A model generated the notes under the pieces. The model had not been told where the DNA came from, searched no databases, and worked only from the letters and a program-made list of their open reading frames with translations. Made by a program: the position numbers and the translations under genes. Shown in pieces: positions 8,100-16,916 of a DNA stretch of 64,000 nt. This stretch comes from Actinomycetota bacterium. Its GTDB lineage: Bacteria; Actinomycetota; Actinomycetes; S36-B12. Numbering within the stretch: position 1 is the stretch's first letter; the number at the start of each line of letters is the position of its first letter. The DNA is taken from assembly GCA_016870515.1 (NCBI GenBank), contig VGBL01000007.1, forward strand, positions 59,619 to 123,618, read 5' to 3'.

Positions 8100-8678
8100 C
8101 TAGTCAACCGGCAGCTGGCCGCGCTTGACGCGTGGTGGTGGCAGCCGGAAGCGGCGCAGCTGCAGGGTGCGCAGCGCGGCGTAGAAGAGGCAGCCCCTCC
8201 GCTCAGCCTTCTCGGAGAACTGCTTGCGCAACTTGCTGTTGAGACGAATGAGCAGGACCGCCTCGTCGAAGGCCACGATGGCGACGAGTGCCATCCACGC
8301 GATCGAGACGAAGACCTGGATGGTCGGATTAGGAACGAAGCCCAGGACCAGCACGGCCAGGGCAATGAAGATGAAGTACTCAGCGATCGTGTAGCGACTG
8401 TCGACGAAGTCTCGTGTGTAGCGACGAGCGGGGCCCTGATCGCGTGCCGGCAGGGCGCGCTCGTCGCCGGCCACCAGGGCAGCGCGCTGGGCCGCCCGGG
8501 CCTCGCGATCGCGTTCGCGCGCTGCCTTTTTCGCAGCCTTGGGATCCTTGGGGACCTTCAGCGCCTGCTTGCGCGCGGCCTCGGCCTCCTTGCGGCTGGG
8601 CGTGGGGCGCCCCTTGCCGGAACCCGGGGCCGCCTCCTCGACGGGCTCCGGCTCGGTGGCGGGCTTGCGACCAAACAT
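8100..8678 (-). CDS. DUF3043-like membrane protein
   Basis: A 192-residue protein. The N-terminal 90 residues are highly charged (Lys/Arg/Ala/Glu rich), followed by RRYTRDFVDSRYT and two hydrophobic helices (IAEYFIFIALAVLVLGF and a second helix), then a basic tail. This layout and the motif fit the actinobacterial DUF3043 family; its role is unknown. It diverges from pspA. Confidence 0.8.
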   Translation of the reverse strand: MFGRKPATEPEPVEEAAPGSGKGRPTPSRKEAEAARKQALKVPKDPKAAKKAARERDREARAAQRAALVAGDERALPARDQGPARRYTRDFVDSRYTIAEYFIFIALAVLVLGFVPNPTIQVFVSIAWMALVAIVAFDEAVLLIRLNSKLRKQFSEKAERRGCLFYAALRTLQLRRFRLPPPRVKRGQLPVD

Positions 8679-8684
8679 GCCGCC

Positions 8685-8690
8685 AATCTA
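8685..8690 (-). promoter_or_regulatory. -10 box TAGATT, leaderless start
   Basis: On the minus strand TAGATT is 6 nt before ATG 8678, so the DUF3043-like gene is probably transcribed without a leader. Confidence 0.5.
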
Positions 8691-8767
8691 GCGAGCCCGA
8701 TGACCGGAGGAACATGAGTGCCGAGGCCCCCCTAGTCTGGAGGGCACATCCTGGATCGGGAGGACTC

Positions 8768-9505
8768 ATGGGTCTGTGGCAGCGCTTCAAGTTGATTTTC
8801 AAGTCCAAGGCCAACAAGGCACTCGATAAGGCGGAGGATCCGCGCGAGACCCTGGACTACTCCTACGAGAAGCAGCTCGAGTTGCTGCAGAAGGTGCGCC
8901 GGGGTGTGGCCGACGTGGCGACGAGCCGCAAGCGCATCGAGTTGCAGATCCAGAGCCTGGACCAGCAGACCAACAAGCTCACCGAGCAGGCCAAGGCCGC
9001 GCTGGCGGGTGGGCGCGAGGATCTTGCCCGCGAGGCGCTGACACGCAAGAGCGGCCTGCAGACCCAGATCGCCGACCTGCAGGCCCAGCTCGCCCAGCTG
9101 CAAGACCAGGAGGACAAGCTCGTTGCTGCGTCGCAGCAGCTGCAGGCCAAGGTCGAGGCCTTCCGTACCAAGAAGGAGACGATCAAGGCCACCTACTCCG
9201 CTGCGGAGGCACAGACCAAGATCAATGAGGCATTTGCCGGTATCTCCGATGAGCTCGGCGATGTCGGCCTCGCGGTCCAGCGAGCCGAAGACAAGACGGC
9301 GCAGATGCAGGCCCGGGCCGGAGCCATCGACGAGCTGGTGGCGTCGGGGGCCCTCGAGGATGTGTCGAGCTCGGGCAAGGACAACCTCACCCTCGAACTC
9401 GAGCGCATGGCCAACCAGAGCCAGGTCGACAGCGAGCTTGAGGCGATGCGCCTGGAGCTCGGGCCCGGCGGTGGCGGGGGCGCCATCGAGGGCGGCAAGG
9501 CCTAG
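8768..9505 (+). CDS. pspA: PspA/IM30 family membrane-stress protein
   Basis: A 245-residue, almost wholly alpha-helical coiled-coil protein that begins MGLWQRFKLIFKSKANKAL, the amphipathic helix typical of PspA/Vipp1. A conserved helix (DPRETLDYSYEKQLELLQKV) and long heptad-rich helices follow. It binds and shapes the inner membrane under envelope stress. ATG 8768 is preceded by GGGAGG; the track start at 8414 is far too early. A TAGTCT box lies further upstream. htpX and pspAB follow, giving a three-gene envelope-stress module. Confidence 0.93.
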   Translation: MGLWQRFKLIFKSKANKALDKAEDPRETLDYSYEKQLELLQKVRRGVADVATSRKRIELQIQSLDQQTNKLTEQAKAALAGGREDLAREALTRKSGLQTQIADLQAQLAQLQDQEDKLVAASQQLQAKVEAFRTKKETIKATYSAAEAQTKINEAFAGISDELGDVGLAVQRAEDKTAQMQARAGAIDELVASGALEDVSSSGKDNLTLELERMANQSQVDSELEAMRLELGPGGGGGAIEGGKA

Positions 9506-9538
9506 GAACCCTCGGACTCAGGGGACCGACCTCTCCTC

Positions 9539-10450
9539 ATGGCTCGCACTCGATACGGCACCGACCGAGGGCTGACCGCCCGCATGTTCGGCACCATGTT
9601 CGGACTCGGCCTGCTCTACGTGATCCTCGCAGCCGTGATGTACGCGCTCGGAGTGAGTGCGATCTGGGTTCTCGGCATCAGCGCCGTGCTGCTCTTGGGC
9701 CAGTGGTGGTTCTCCGACTCCCTCGCCATGGGCGCGATGCGCGCCCACGTCGTGACGCCCGAGCAGGCGCCCCAGTTGCACGGACTCGTCGACCGCCTGT
9801 GCTCGATGGCCGACATGGAGAAGCCGCGTATCGCCATCGCCGACAACGATGCGCCCAACGCCTTCGCGACTGGCCGCACGGCCAAGCGGTCGGTCGTCGT
9901 GGTGACCACCGGGCTGTTGCGCCGGCTCGACCGTGATGAATTGGAGGGGGTCTTGGCCCACGAGCTCTCGCACGTGGCGCACAAGGACGTCACCGTCATG
10001 ACGATCGCGTCGTTCTCGGCGATCCTCGCGGGCTTCATGGTGCGATCGGCGATGTGGGGTTCCATCATGCGCGACCGCAGAGACCAAAACACCGCGATCG
10101 TGTTCCTCGTGGTGATGCTCGTGAGCGTGCTGGTCTACCTCATCTCCTTCCTGCTCATCCGCGCGCTGTCCCGCTATCGCGAGCTGGGTGCTGACCGCGG
10201 GGCCGCCCTCGTGACCGGCAAGCCCACCGCCCTGGCGCGGGCACTGCAGAAGGTCACCGGCGAGATGGGCGCCATCCCCACGCGCGACCTGCGCCAGATG
10301 GAGCCGGTGGCGTCGTTCGCGTTCGTGCCGGCGTTCTCCAAGGGCGGCGGAGGAGGCTTTGGCCTGGAGTCGCTGCTGTCGACGCACCCGCCCTTGCAGA
10401 AGCGCCTCGATCAGCTCGCTCGCATTGCCACCGATCTCGGCCAGCGCTAG
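9539..10450 (+). CDS. htpX: HtpX-like M48 membrane zinc metalloprotease
   Basis: A 303-residue protease with two N-terminal membrane helices, the zinc motif HELSHVAHKD, two more membrane helices, and the downstream glutamate motif YRELGADRGAA. It degrades damaged membrane proteins. It lies 33 nt after pspA and overlaps the next gene, so the three are probably co-transcribed. Confidence 0.93.
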   Translation: MARTRYGTDRGLTARMFGTMFGLGLLYVILAAVMYALGVSAIWVLGISAVLLLGQWWFSDSLAMGAMRAHVVTPEQAPQLHGLVDRLCSMADMEKPRIAIADNDAPNAFATGRTAKRSVVVVTTGLLRRLDRDELEGVLAHELSHVAHKDVTVMTIASFSAILAGFMVRSAMWGSIMRDRRDQNTAIVFLVVMLVSVLVYLISFLLIRALSRYRELGADRGAALVTGKPTALARALQKVTGEMGAIPTRDLRQMEPVASFAFVPAFSKGGGGGFGLESLLSTHPPLQKRLDQLARIATDLGQR

Positions 10451-11022
10451 TGGGTGTCCTCGACGGCCTCTTTGGCCGGCGCAAGGCCCGCGGCCCGAAT
10501 CTCGACGCACTCTTCGCGGTGCCGACCGCCGCGATCACCCTGCAGGTGTCCCTCGACCTTATGCCTACCGGTCAGGGCGCCGTGGCCTTCCGCGCCGCCG
10601 AGGGCCGCGCGTTCGCCGATATCGAGGCGGAGGTGCGCGCGCTCCTGGACGCGGACGGCGGGCCACCCATCAAAGTGGTGCAAGATGCCTTCGGCTACAC
10701 GTGGCTGGTCGTGACGACCGATCCGCCCGACATGTCATCGGTCGTGACCGACCTCCACGCGGTCAACGTTACGCTCGCCGAGCATGGCTTTGGCCCGCAG
10801 TTGCTGTGCACGCTGGTGCCCTTCCGTGATCCGAATGGCCGCATGCTGGCGCTCGTCTACCTGTTCAAGCGCGGCACCTTCTATCCCTTCGCACCCGAGA
10901 CCGGGGAGCGGCGCGACTCGGTCACCGAGCTGCGCGTGCGCGACCTCGTGGCGGGGGAAATCCCGTGGGAGAGCGACCTCACGCGCTGGTTCCCCGTGTG
11001 GGACGCCCCCGGAATGGCCTAG
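10450..11022 (+). CDS. pspAB: PspA-associated protein PspAB
   Basis: A 190-residue soluble protein starting with GTG that shares one base with the htpX stop (TAGTG). It begins MGVLDGLFGRRKARGP and contains LYLFKRGTFYPFAP-like aromatic segments near the C-terminus (LVYLFKRGTFYPFAP). Position next to pspA/htpX and the sequence style fit the PspAB family. The molecular role is unknown; a partner of PspA in membrane-stress control is likely. Confidence 0.82.
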   Translation: MGVLDGLFGRRKARGPNLDALFAVPTAAITLQVSLDLMPTGQGAVAFRAAEGRAFADIEAEVRALLDADGGPPIKVVQDAFGYTWLVVTTDPPDMSSVVTDLHAVNVTLAEHGFGPQLLCTLVPFRDPNGRMLALVYLFKRGTFYPFAPETGERRDSVTELRVRDLVAGEIPWESDLTRWFPVWDAPGMA

Positions 11023-11342
11023 GCGCCCGGGTCCCGGCCCCCGCTGCGCTGTCGCCCCGGGCGGGGACGTCGATGAAGCGGCCGCTGCGCCACCTAGACG
11101 TCGACGAGGTGGTCGCCACATGGTCGACGAGGTCCGGTGCAACTACGCGCATCTACCAAAGACGAGCTCTCTCGGCCGCCCGGTGCAACGACCTAGCCTG
11201 ACCGACTATCCGGACCACATCGGCCGGGTCGCGGAAGACTTCGACACCGTCCATCGGAGCGTGCGAACGCCGACACGTCCGAGCAGCACGTCACGGGTCT
11301 TCTCATCTCGCAGCCGCTGTGCACCCCCATCCCACTCGCCCA
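11023..11342 (+). other. Intergenic region without a convincing gene
   Basis: About 320 bases between pspAB and the convergent nadA. The only suggestive stretch is 11073-11201, a 42-codon reading frame (starts MKRPLRHLDVDEVV, includes SGATTRIYQRR) that vaguely recalls the helix-turn-helix end of a recombinase. I see no terminator hairpin or RNA gene. Confidence 0.5.
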
Positions 11343-12518
11343 CTAGTCCTTGGCGCCGACTCCCGGGAGGGCGAGCATGCGGTCGAGTGCCACCCGCGCC
11401 CAGTGCGCCGTGTCGTCGTCGACGGTGATGCGGTTGACCACGCGGCCATCGACGAGGTTTTCCAGCGTCCACACCAGGTGGGGCAGGTCGATACGGTTCA
11501 TGGTCGAGCAGAAGCAGACGTCACGGTCGAGGAACACCACGGTCTTGTCGGGATGGCGCAGGGCGAGCCGGCGCACGAGGTTGAGCTCGGTGCCCACCGC
11601 CCAGGCGCTGCCGGCCGGTGCGTCGGCAATCGTCTTGATGATGAACTCGGTCGACCCCACGAGCTCGGCCTTCTCCACCACTTCGTGACGGCACTCCGGA
11701 TGCACGAGCACCTGCACCCCGGGCACGCGCTCGCGCACGTCGTCGACGCTCTCGGGGGTGAAGCGACCGTGCACGGAGCAGTGCCCGCGCCACAGGATCA
11801 TCTTCGCGGCGCGTAACTCGTCGGCTGTCAGAATGGGGCGGTGGGGATCCCAGACCACGCAGTCGTCGGGCGACATGCCGAGGTCGCGTACGGCGGTATT
11901 GCGGCCAAGGTGCTGATCGGGCAGGAAGAGCACCCGCTCGCCGCGCTCGAACGCCCACTCCAGCGAGCGCTTGGCATTGCTCGAGGTGCAGATCGAGCCG
12001 TTGTTGCGGCCGGTGAAGGACTTGATGTCGGCCGCGGAGTTCATGTAGGTGATGGGGATGGTCGACTCGGCCAGGCCGGCGGCGGTGATGGCATCCCACG
12101 CAGCCTCGACCTGGTGGATGGCGGCCATGTCAGCCATGGAGCAGCCCGCGGCGAGGTCGGGAAGGATCACCTGCTGGTGCTCGGCGGTAAGGATGTCGGC
12201 GCTCTCGGCCATGAAGTGCACGCCGCAGAAGACGATGAACTCCGCCTCCGTATGCGCGGCCGCCTGCTGGGAGAGCTTGAACGAGTCGCCCGTGGTGTCG
12301 GCGAACTGGATGACCTCGTCACGCTGGTAGTGGTGGCCGAGGATGTAGAGGCGGTCGCCCAGGGCGGCCTTCGCGGCGGCCGCCCGCGCCACGAGGTCGG
12401 GGTCGTTGGCCGGTGGCAGGTCGCCGGGGCACTCCACTCCGCGCTCGCTGTCGGGGTCTGCCCCGTGGCCGAGGAGCAGCAGGGCCAGCGGCGTGGGCGC
12501 GGGCTCGGTGAACGACAT
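11343..12518 (-). CDS. nadA: NadA, quinolinate synthase
   Basis: A 391-residue enzyme that condenses iminoaspartate with dihydroxyacetone phosphate to make quinolinate for NAD. Visible family motifs: LGHHYQRDEVIQFAD, CGVHFMAESADIL, AGCSMADM, HPECRHEV, and CFCSTMN with cysteines near the C-terminus. Conserved cysteines at three sites would hold the 4Fe-4S cluster. It is a single gene here; nadB and nadC are not in the window. It diverges from erpA, whose product helps build Fe-S clusters. Confidence 0.96.
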   Translation of the reverse strand: MSFTEPAPTPLALLLLGHGADPDSERGVECPGDLPPANDPDLVARAAAAKAALGDRLYILGHHYQRDEVIQFADTTGDSFKLSQQAAAHTEAEFIVFCGVHFMAESADILTAEHQQVILPDLAAGCSMADMAAIHQVEAAWDAITAAGLAESTIPITYMNSAADIKSFTGRNNGSICTSSNAKRSLEWAFERGERVLFLPDQHLGRNTAVRDLGMSPDDCVVWDPHRPILTADELRAAKMILWRGHCSVHGRFTPESVDDVRERVPGVQVLVHPECRHEVVEKAELVGSTEFIIKTIADAPAGSAWAVGTELNLVRRLALRHPDKTVVFLDRDVCFCSTMNRIDLPHLVWTLENLVDGRVVNRITVDDDTAHWARVALDRMLALPGVGAKD

Positions 12519-12622
12519 GGCACCATTGTTCCACCCCGGGGAATGCCTCCTGGGAGGGTCGTGTTGGCACAGGTGCCATTCCCCATGGATGATGGTCAGA
12601 CACTGAAGGTTAGGAGGGTCAG

Positions 12623-12970
12623 ATGACCGCGGAGACCACTACGGGCGACGGCGTCGTCATGACCGACGCGGCGGCGTCCAAGGTGAAGGCGCTGCTCGAG
12701 GCTGAGGGCCGCGACGACCTGACCCTGCGCATCGCCGTGCAGCCCGGTGGCTGCTCCGGCCTGCGCTACCAGCTCTTCTTCGACGACCGCTCCCTCGACG
12801 GGGACATCGTCAAGGACTTCAGCGGAGTCAACGTCGTCACCGACCGCATGAGCGCCCCCTACCTCGGCGGCGCCACGATCGACTTCGTCGACACCATCGA
12901 GAAGCAGGGGTTCACGATCGACAACCCCAATGCCACGGGCTCCTGCGCCTGCGGCGACTCGTTCCACTAG
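12623..12970 (+). CDS. erpA: ErpA/HesB-type iron-sulfur cluster insertion protein
   Basis: A 115-residue A-type carrier with the three conserved cysteines in GGCSGLRYQ and the C-terminal SCACGDSF. It accepts and delivers Fe-S clusters. Start ATG 12623 follows AGGAGG. Position beside an adenosine-kinase-like gene and the cta cluster matches the order I recall in mycobacteria. Confidence 0.93.
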   Translation: MTAETTTGDGVVMTDAAASKVKALLEAEGRDDLTLRIAVQPGGCSGLRYQLFFDDRSLDGDIVKDFSGVNVVTDRMSAPYLGGATIDFVDTIEKQGFTIDNPNATGSCACGDSFH

Positions 12971-12990
12971 GAGTTGCCGGGCCCTGCCGA

Positions 12991-12996
12991 TAGGTT
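12991..12996 (+). promoter_or_regulatory. -10 box TAGGTT, leaderless start
   Basis: TAGGTT is 7 nt before GTG 13004 and decides that start over the earlier in-frame codon at 12974. Confidence 0.5.
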
Positions 12997-13003
12997 CCTG
13001 CGC

Positions 13004-13990
13004 GTGGCTATCCTCGTGACCGGGTCGATTGCGACCGATCACCTCATGACCTTCCCGGGTCGCTTCGCCGACTCGCTTGTGGCAGAGAAACTCGACCGCA
13101 TCTCGCTGTCGTTCCTCGTGGAGACCCTTGACGTACGCCGGGGCGGCGTCGCGCCCAACATCGCGTTTGGCATGGGCTGCCTGGGGCTCAAGCCCGTGCT
13201 CGTCGGCGCCGTCGGGCCTGACTTCGCCGACTACCGGTCGTGGCTCGAGCGGCACGGCGTCGACACCGAGTCGGTGCGCGTCTCCGAGGTGCACCACACG
13301 GCACGTTTCGTATGCACCACCGACCTCGACGCCAGCCAGCTCGCGTCCTTCTACCCCGGTGCCATGAGCGAAGCGCGCGAGATCGAGCTCGCGCCTGTCG
13401 TGGAGCGGGTCGGCACCACCGAGCTCGTGCTCATCGGCGCCAACGACCCCGACGCGATGCTGCGGCACACCGACGAGTGCCGGTTCCGCGGCTATCCCTT
13501 CGCGGCCGACCCCTCCCAGCAGCTCGCGCGCATGGAGGGTGACGACATCCGGGCGCTTATCGACGGAGCGACCTACCTGTTTACCAACGAATACGAGGCT
13601 GCCCTGACCGAGCAGAAGACCGGGTGGGCGGCCGACGAGATCCTGTCGCGCGTGGCATGTCGCGTCACCACGCTCGGGCCGCAGGGCGCGCGCATCGAGC
13701 GCCGAGGCGAGGCGCCCATCCTGGTCGCCTGCCCCCGGGAGGAGGCAAAGGCCGATCCCACGGGCGTCGGCGATGCCTTTCGGGCGGGGTTCATCTCAGG
13801 CCTGGTGTGGGGCCTTTCGGATGAGCGGTGCGCGCAGGTCGGCTCACTGCTGGCCACCTACGTCATCGAGACGATCGGTACGCAGGAATATGCGCTCGCG
13901 CAAGAACATTTCCTCGATCGCATCGAGCAGGCCTACGGCCATGATGCCGCCGCCGACATCGCGCCGCATCTGCGCTGCCCGCAGCCCTAG
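13004..13990 (+). CDS. PfkB-family sugar/nucleoside kinase, adenosine-kinase-like
   Basis: A 328-residue ribokinase-fold kinase. It has the N-terminal GSIATDHLMTFPGRF, GGVAPNIAFGMG substrate loop and the C-terminal catalytic motif DPTGVGDAFRAGF. The closest neighbourhood match is mycobacterial AdoK (Rv2202c), so phosphorylation of adenosine is likely, although other PfkB substrates cannot be excluded. The GTG at 13004 is chosen from the -10 box 7 nt upstream. The track start at 12974 sits right after erpA and has no support. Confidence 0.88.
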   Translation: MAILVTGSIATDHLMTFPGRFADSLVAEKLDRISLSFLVETLDVRRGGVAPNIAFGMGCLGLKPVLVGAVGPDFADYRSWLERHGVDTESVRVSEVHHTARFVCTTDLDASQLASFYPGAMSEAREIELAPVVERVGTTELVLIGANDPDAMLRHTDECRFRGYPFAADPSQQLARMEGDDIRALIDGATYLFTNEYEAALTEQKTGWAADEILSRVACRVTTLGPQGARIERRGEAPILVACPREEAKADPTGVGDAFRAGFISGLVWGLSDERCAQVGSLLATYVIETIGTQEYALAQEHFLDRIEQAYGHDAAADIAPHLRCPQP

Positions 13991-13992
13991 CC

Positions 13993-14664
13993 ATGCCGGC
14001 GGCACTCCCGCCCAGCGAGTGGGACCTGCCCGATCCCGCGGCGGCCGCCGCGGGGGAGGAACTTCTCGCCGTCGGTGCCGACCTCGCACCGGCCACGCTC
14101 ATCGACGCCTACGCCCGCGGCCTGTTCCCCATGGAGGTCGAGCGCGATGGCCCGATCGGCTGGTGGTCGCCCGATCCGCGCGGCGTCATTCCGCTGGACG
14201 GGCTGCGGATTTCGCGATCGCTACGGCGCTCCTGCCGGCGGATGCGCACGACCATCGATCACGCCTTCAACGAGGTGATGGCAGCCTGCGGCGATCCGCG
14301 ACGACCGCAGGGCTGGATCACTCCGGCATTCCGCTCGGCGTACGGCGAACTGCATCGGCTCGGCTGGGCGCACTCCGTCGAGGTGTGGCAGCACGATGTG
14401 CTGGTCGGCGGCGTGTATGGCGTGCAGGTCGGCGGCCTCTTCGCCGGTGAGTCGATGTTTCACCGTGTCCGCGATGCCTCGAAGGTGGCACTCGTCACGC
14501 TGGTCGAGGTGCTGGGCGGCGACGCCGGCGCGCAGGAGGGGCGCCTCCTCGACGTGCAGTGGGCCACGCTGCACCTGCTGTCGATGGGCGCGGTCGCGAT
14601 GCCGCGCCCGGATTACCTGTCTCGCTTGCGCCTGGCCATCGCGCAATCGCCGGCGATCCCCTAG
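13993..14664 (+). CDS. aat: Aat, leucyl/phenylalanyl-tRNA--protein transferase
   Basis: A 223-residue enzyme that adds Leu or Phe to N-terminal Arg/Lys of proteins, marking them for ClpS/ClpAP. Family motifs seen: ARGLFPME, IGWWSPDPRGVIPL, HSVEVW, LVGGVYGV and FAGESMFH. Start ATG is 2 nt after the previous stop. It overlaps the TusA gene tail-to-tail by 4 nt. Confidence 0.95.
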   Translation: MPAALPPSEWDLPDPAAAAAGEELLAVGADLAPATLIDAYARGLFPMEVERDGPIGWWSPDPRGVIPLDGLRISRSLRRSCRRMRTTIDHAFNEVMAACGDPRRPQGWITPAFRSAYGELHRLGWAHSVEVWQHDVLVGGVYGVQVGGLFAGESMFHRVRDASKVALVTLVEVLGGDAGAQEGRLLDVQWATLHLLSMGAVAMPRPDYLSRLRLAIAQSPAIP

Positions 14665-14894
14665 CGGATGCGCACGAAGTAGGTCATCGCACCGTCGGGC
14701 TCGGCCTGCGAGCCCAGGAAGTCGACGCCCTTCATCTCACACCACGCCGGGATGTCTGATGCTGCGCCGGGGTCGGTGCAGACCACCGCGATGATCGTGC
14801 CGCTCGATGCATCGCGCGCCGCACGGGCGACGGAGACGACAGGAATCGGGCAGCGATGACCGCGCTCGTTGAGGCGAACGTCGGCCTTCATCAT
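14661..14894 (-). CDS. TusA-family sulfurtransferase
   Basis: A 77-residue protein with the signature RCPIPVV, whose cysteine would carry a persulfide, and the TusA-like end AMTYFVRIR. It would accept sulfur from a cysteine desulfurase and pass it on. Its ATG overlaps the TGA of the desulfurase-like gene. In other actinobacteria I recall these two domains being fused, so they likely act together. Too short for the track except as the end of a longer false ORF. Confidence 0.87.
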   Translation of the reverse strand: MMKADVRLNERGHRCPIPVVSVARAARDASSGTIIAVVCTDPGAASDIPAWCEMKGVDFLGSQAEPDGAMTYFVRIR

Positions 14895-16027
14895 CGGGAA
14901 CCCCCCTCGGACGCTTGCACCAGCGCACGAATGTCGCGCACGACTCCCGGAAGCATAGCGAGGAATCCGCGCACCGTGTCGTCGGTGACGCCGAAGGGGA
15001 GTGAGACGCGCACATTGCCCTGCGTCAGCACGCCCATTGCCTGCAGCACGTGGCTCGGGCGCCGGGTGTCGGCAACGCACGAGGATCCGCTGGAGATTGC
15101 GTATCCCTCGCGATCGAGTCCGAGCACCAGCGACTCGCCATCGACGTAGAGGCAGGAGAAGGCGGTGAGGTAGGGCACGCGCTCGTCAGGATCGCCCAGC
15201 AACATGACGTCGCCCACGTCGCGCGCGACCACCGAGCGGATCTCGTCGGTGAGGCTTCGCGCTCGCACGGCATCCTGCTGCCGCTGCTCGTCGGCCCACT
15301 CGAGCCCGCTCGCCGCGGCGAGCGCGAGGGGCACGCTCAACAGTTCGGGTCCGCGCTCGTCGTGGGGCAGCGGGGGCTGCCACCGCGTGGGGCGGCGTAC
15401 GCACAAGATCCCGACGCCGGCGGGGCCTCCCCACATGTGCGCGCTGCCCGTGAGGATCGACCACCCCTCCGGGGGGTCCAGGCGCCCCAGCACTGTGGAC
15501 GCATCCACGAGCAAGGGGACGCCGGCCTGCTCGCAGGCCGCCACGACATCGGCGAGCGGCTGGAGCGTGCCGACCTCGTGGTTGGCGGCCTGCAGGCAGG
15601 CCAGGGTCGCGCCCGGCAGGGCGGCCGCGAAGGCAGCGGCGTCCACGCGGGCCTGGCGATCCACCCCGATGGGACGAACCTCCCCCCCGGCCTCGGCGTG
15701 AGCGTCCCCCTGGGCCAGGGCGGCGCTGTGCTCGACGGAGGAGATGACCAGGGGACCGGGACGGGCGGCGAGGGCCCCGGTGAGGCCGAGTCGCAGGGCC
15801 TGGGCCGCTGACCCGGTGAAGACGAGGTCGGCGGGGCGGGCCCCCACGCGCGAGGCGACCGATTCGCGGGCGGCTTCGAGCAGGAGGGCGGCCCGGCGCC
15901 CGTCGCGGTAGAGGCGTACGGGGTCGGCCCACCCCGCATCGATCGCGGCGGCGAGGGCCTGGGCGGCACCCGGATTGAGGGGCTGTCCGGAGGCCGCGTC
16001 GAGGTAGCCGGCAGGAGGCAGGGCCAC
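14891..16027 (-). CDS. Cysteine-desulfurase-like class V aminotransferase lacking the PLP lysine
   Basis: A 378-residue NifS/IscS-type protein. It keeps the N-terminal YLDAASGQPL, the PLP-ring stacking region (SVEHSAAL), ANHEVGTLQ, and the active-site cysteine in SGSSCVADTRRPSHV. At the lysine that binds PLP (usual SAHKWGGP) it reads SAHMWGGP: codon ATG instead of AAG. Without that lysine normal PLP chemistry should fail, so this may be an inactive or altered copy, a recent mutation, or a sequence error. It starts at GTG with a -10 box 6 nt upstream and forms an operon with TusA. Confidence 0.86.
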   Translation of the reverse strand: MALPPAGYLDAASGQPLNPGAAQALAAAIDAGWADPVRLYRDGRRAALLLEAARESVASRVGARPADLVFTGSAAQALRLGLTGALAARPGPLVISSVEHSAALAQGDAHAEAGGEVRPIGVDRQARVDAAAFAAALPGATLACLQAANHEVGTLQPLADVVAACEQAGVPLLVDASTVLGRLDPPEGWSILTGSAHMWGGPAGVGILCVRRPTRWQPPLPHDERGPELLSVPLALAAASGLEWADEQRQQDAVRARSLTDEIRSVVARDVGDVMLLGDPDERVPYLTAFSCLYVDGESLVLGLDREGYAISSGSSCVADTRRPSHVLQAMGVLTQGNVRVSLPFGVTDDTVRGFLAMLPGVVRDIRALVQASEGGSR

Positions 16028-16033
16028 GCGCTG

Positions 16034-16039
16034 ACGCTA
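16034..16039 (-). promoter_or_regulatory. -10 box TAGCGT, leaderless start
   Basis: TAGCGT lies 6 nt before GTG 16027 on the minus strand; it drives the desulfurase-like/TusA pair. Confidence 0.5.
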
Positions 16040-16087
16040 CCCCTCGTCCCTCACGGCCCTCGAACGGCGGGGGAGGCGTGCGTGCGC

Positions 16088-16093
16088 TAATGT
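16088..16093 (+). promoter_or_regulatory. -10 box TAATGT, leaderless start of the cta operon
   Basis: TAATGT is 7 nt before GTG 16101 (ctaC). It diverges from the desulfurase promoter about 50 bases away. Confidence 0.5.
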
Positions 16094-16100
16094 CCAATAT

Positions 16101-16916
16101 GTGACAAGCAGCGGTCGGCGCGCGTTCGCGATGGCCGCAAGCCTGGGCCTGATCGCCATTGTCGCCTCCGGATGCACCGCCAACGAAGCCTTCTTCTTCG
16201 ACATGCCCGAGCCGGCTACCGCCGAGGGCCCGATTATCATCAACCTCTGGAACGGCTCGTGGATCGCGGCGTGGGCCGTGGGCATCATCACCTGGGGTCT
16301 TATGCTGTGGGCGGCCATCGCCTACCGCCGTCGCAAGAAGGACGAGGTCCCCGAGCAGACCAAATACAACATGCCCCTCGAGGTGCTCTACACGATCGTC
16401 CCGCTGGTCATGATCCTCGGCCTGTTTGTCTTCACCGCGCGCGACCAGACCGAACTGCTTACCATCGAGGACAACCAGTCGCAGACCATCAACGCCGTCG
16501 GCTTTCGCTGGAGCTGGGCATTCAACTACCTCGACGAAGACGTCTACGAAGTGGGCTCGCCCAGCATGCCGCCGACGCTGTGGGTGCCGGTCGACGAGAA
16601 GGTCAAGTTCGAGCTCACCTCACCCGATGTCATCCACTCGTTCTGGGTCATTGACTGGCTGTTCAAGATGGACGTCATCCCCGGCAAGGTCAACGAGTTC
16701 GAGATCACCCCCAACAAACTCGGCACGTTCAAGGGCCGCTGCGCGGAGTTGTGCGGCACCGACCACTCCCGCATGCTTTTCAACGTGATGGTCGTCACCC
16801 GCGAGGAGTTCGACCAGCACATGCAGGACCTGCGAGACTTGGGGCAGACCGGCATGCTCGAAAGCGAGCGCGTCAGCTACGAGGGCGAGCGACCGTCTGA
16901 AAGGACGATCTTGTGA
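16101..16916 (+). CDS. ctaC: Cytochrome c oxidase subunit II (lipoprotein)
   Basis: A 271-residue aa3-oxidase subunit. The N-terminal signal ends in a lipobox (IVASGC), so the mature protein is lipid-anchored. Two membrane helices follow, then the periplasmic-side cupredoxin domain with the CuA ligands in [14 protein letters not shown] and the aromatic run FRWSWAFNY. CuA receives electrons from the QcrC cytochrome in the bcc-aa3 supercomplex. GTG start with a leaderless promoter; the stop overlaps ctaD. Confidence 0.96.
   Translation: MTSSGRRAFAMAASLGLIAIVASGCTANEAFFFDMPEPATAEGPIIINLWNGSWIAAWAVGIITWGLMLWAAIAYRRRKKDEVPEQTKYNMPLEVLYTIVPLVMILGLFVFTARDQTELLTIEDNQSQTINAVGFRWSWAFNYLDEDVYEVGSPSMPPTLWVPVDEKVKFELTSPDVIHSFWVIDWLFKMDVIPGKVNEFEITPNKLGTFKGRCAELCGTDHSRMLFNVMVVTREEFDQHMQDLRDLGQTGMLESERVSYEGERPSERTIL

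Noticed and set aside
12596-13468. 290-codon minus-strand ORF opposite erpA and the PfkB-like gene
   Set aside because: Two well-supported genes occupy the other strand and the text is His/Gly/Arg-rich shadow.
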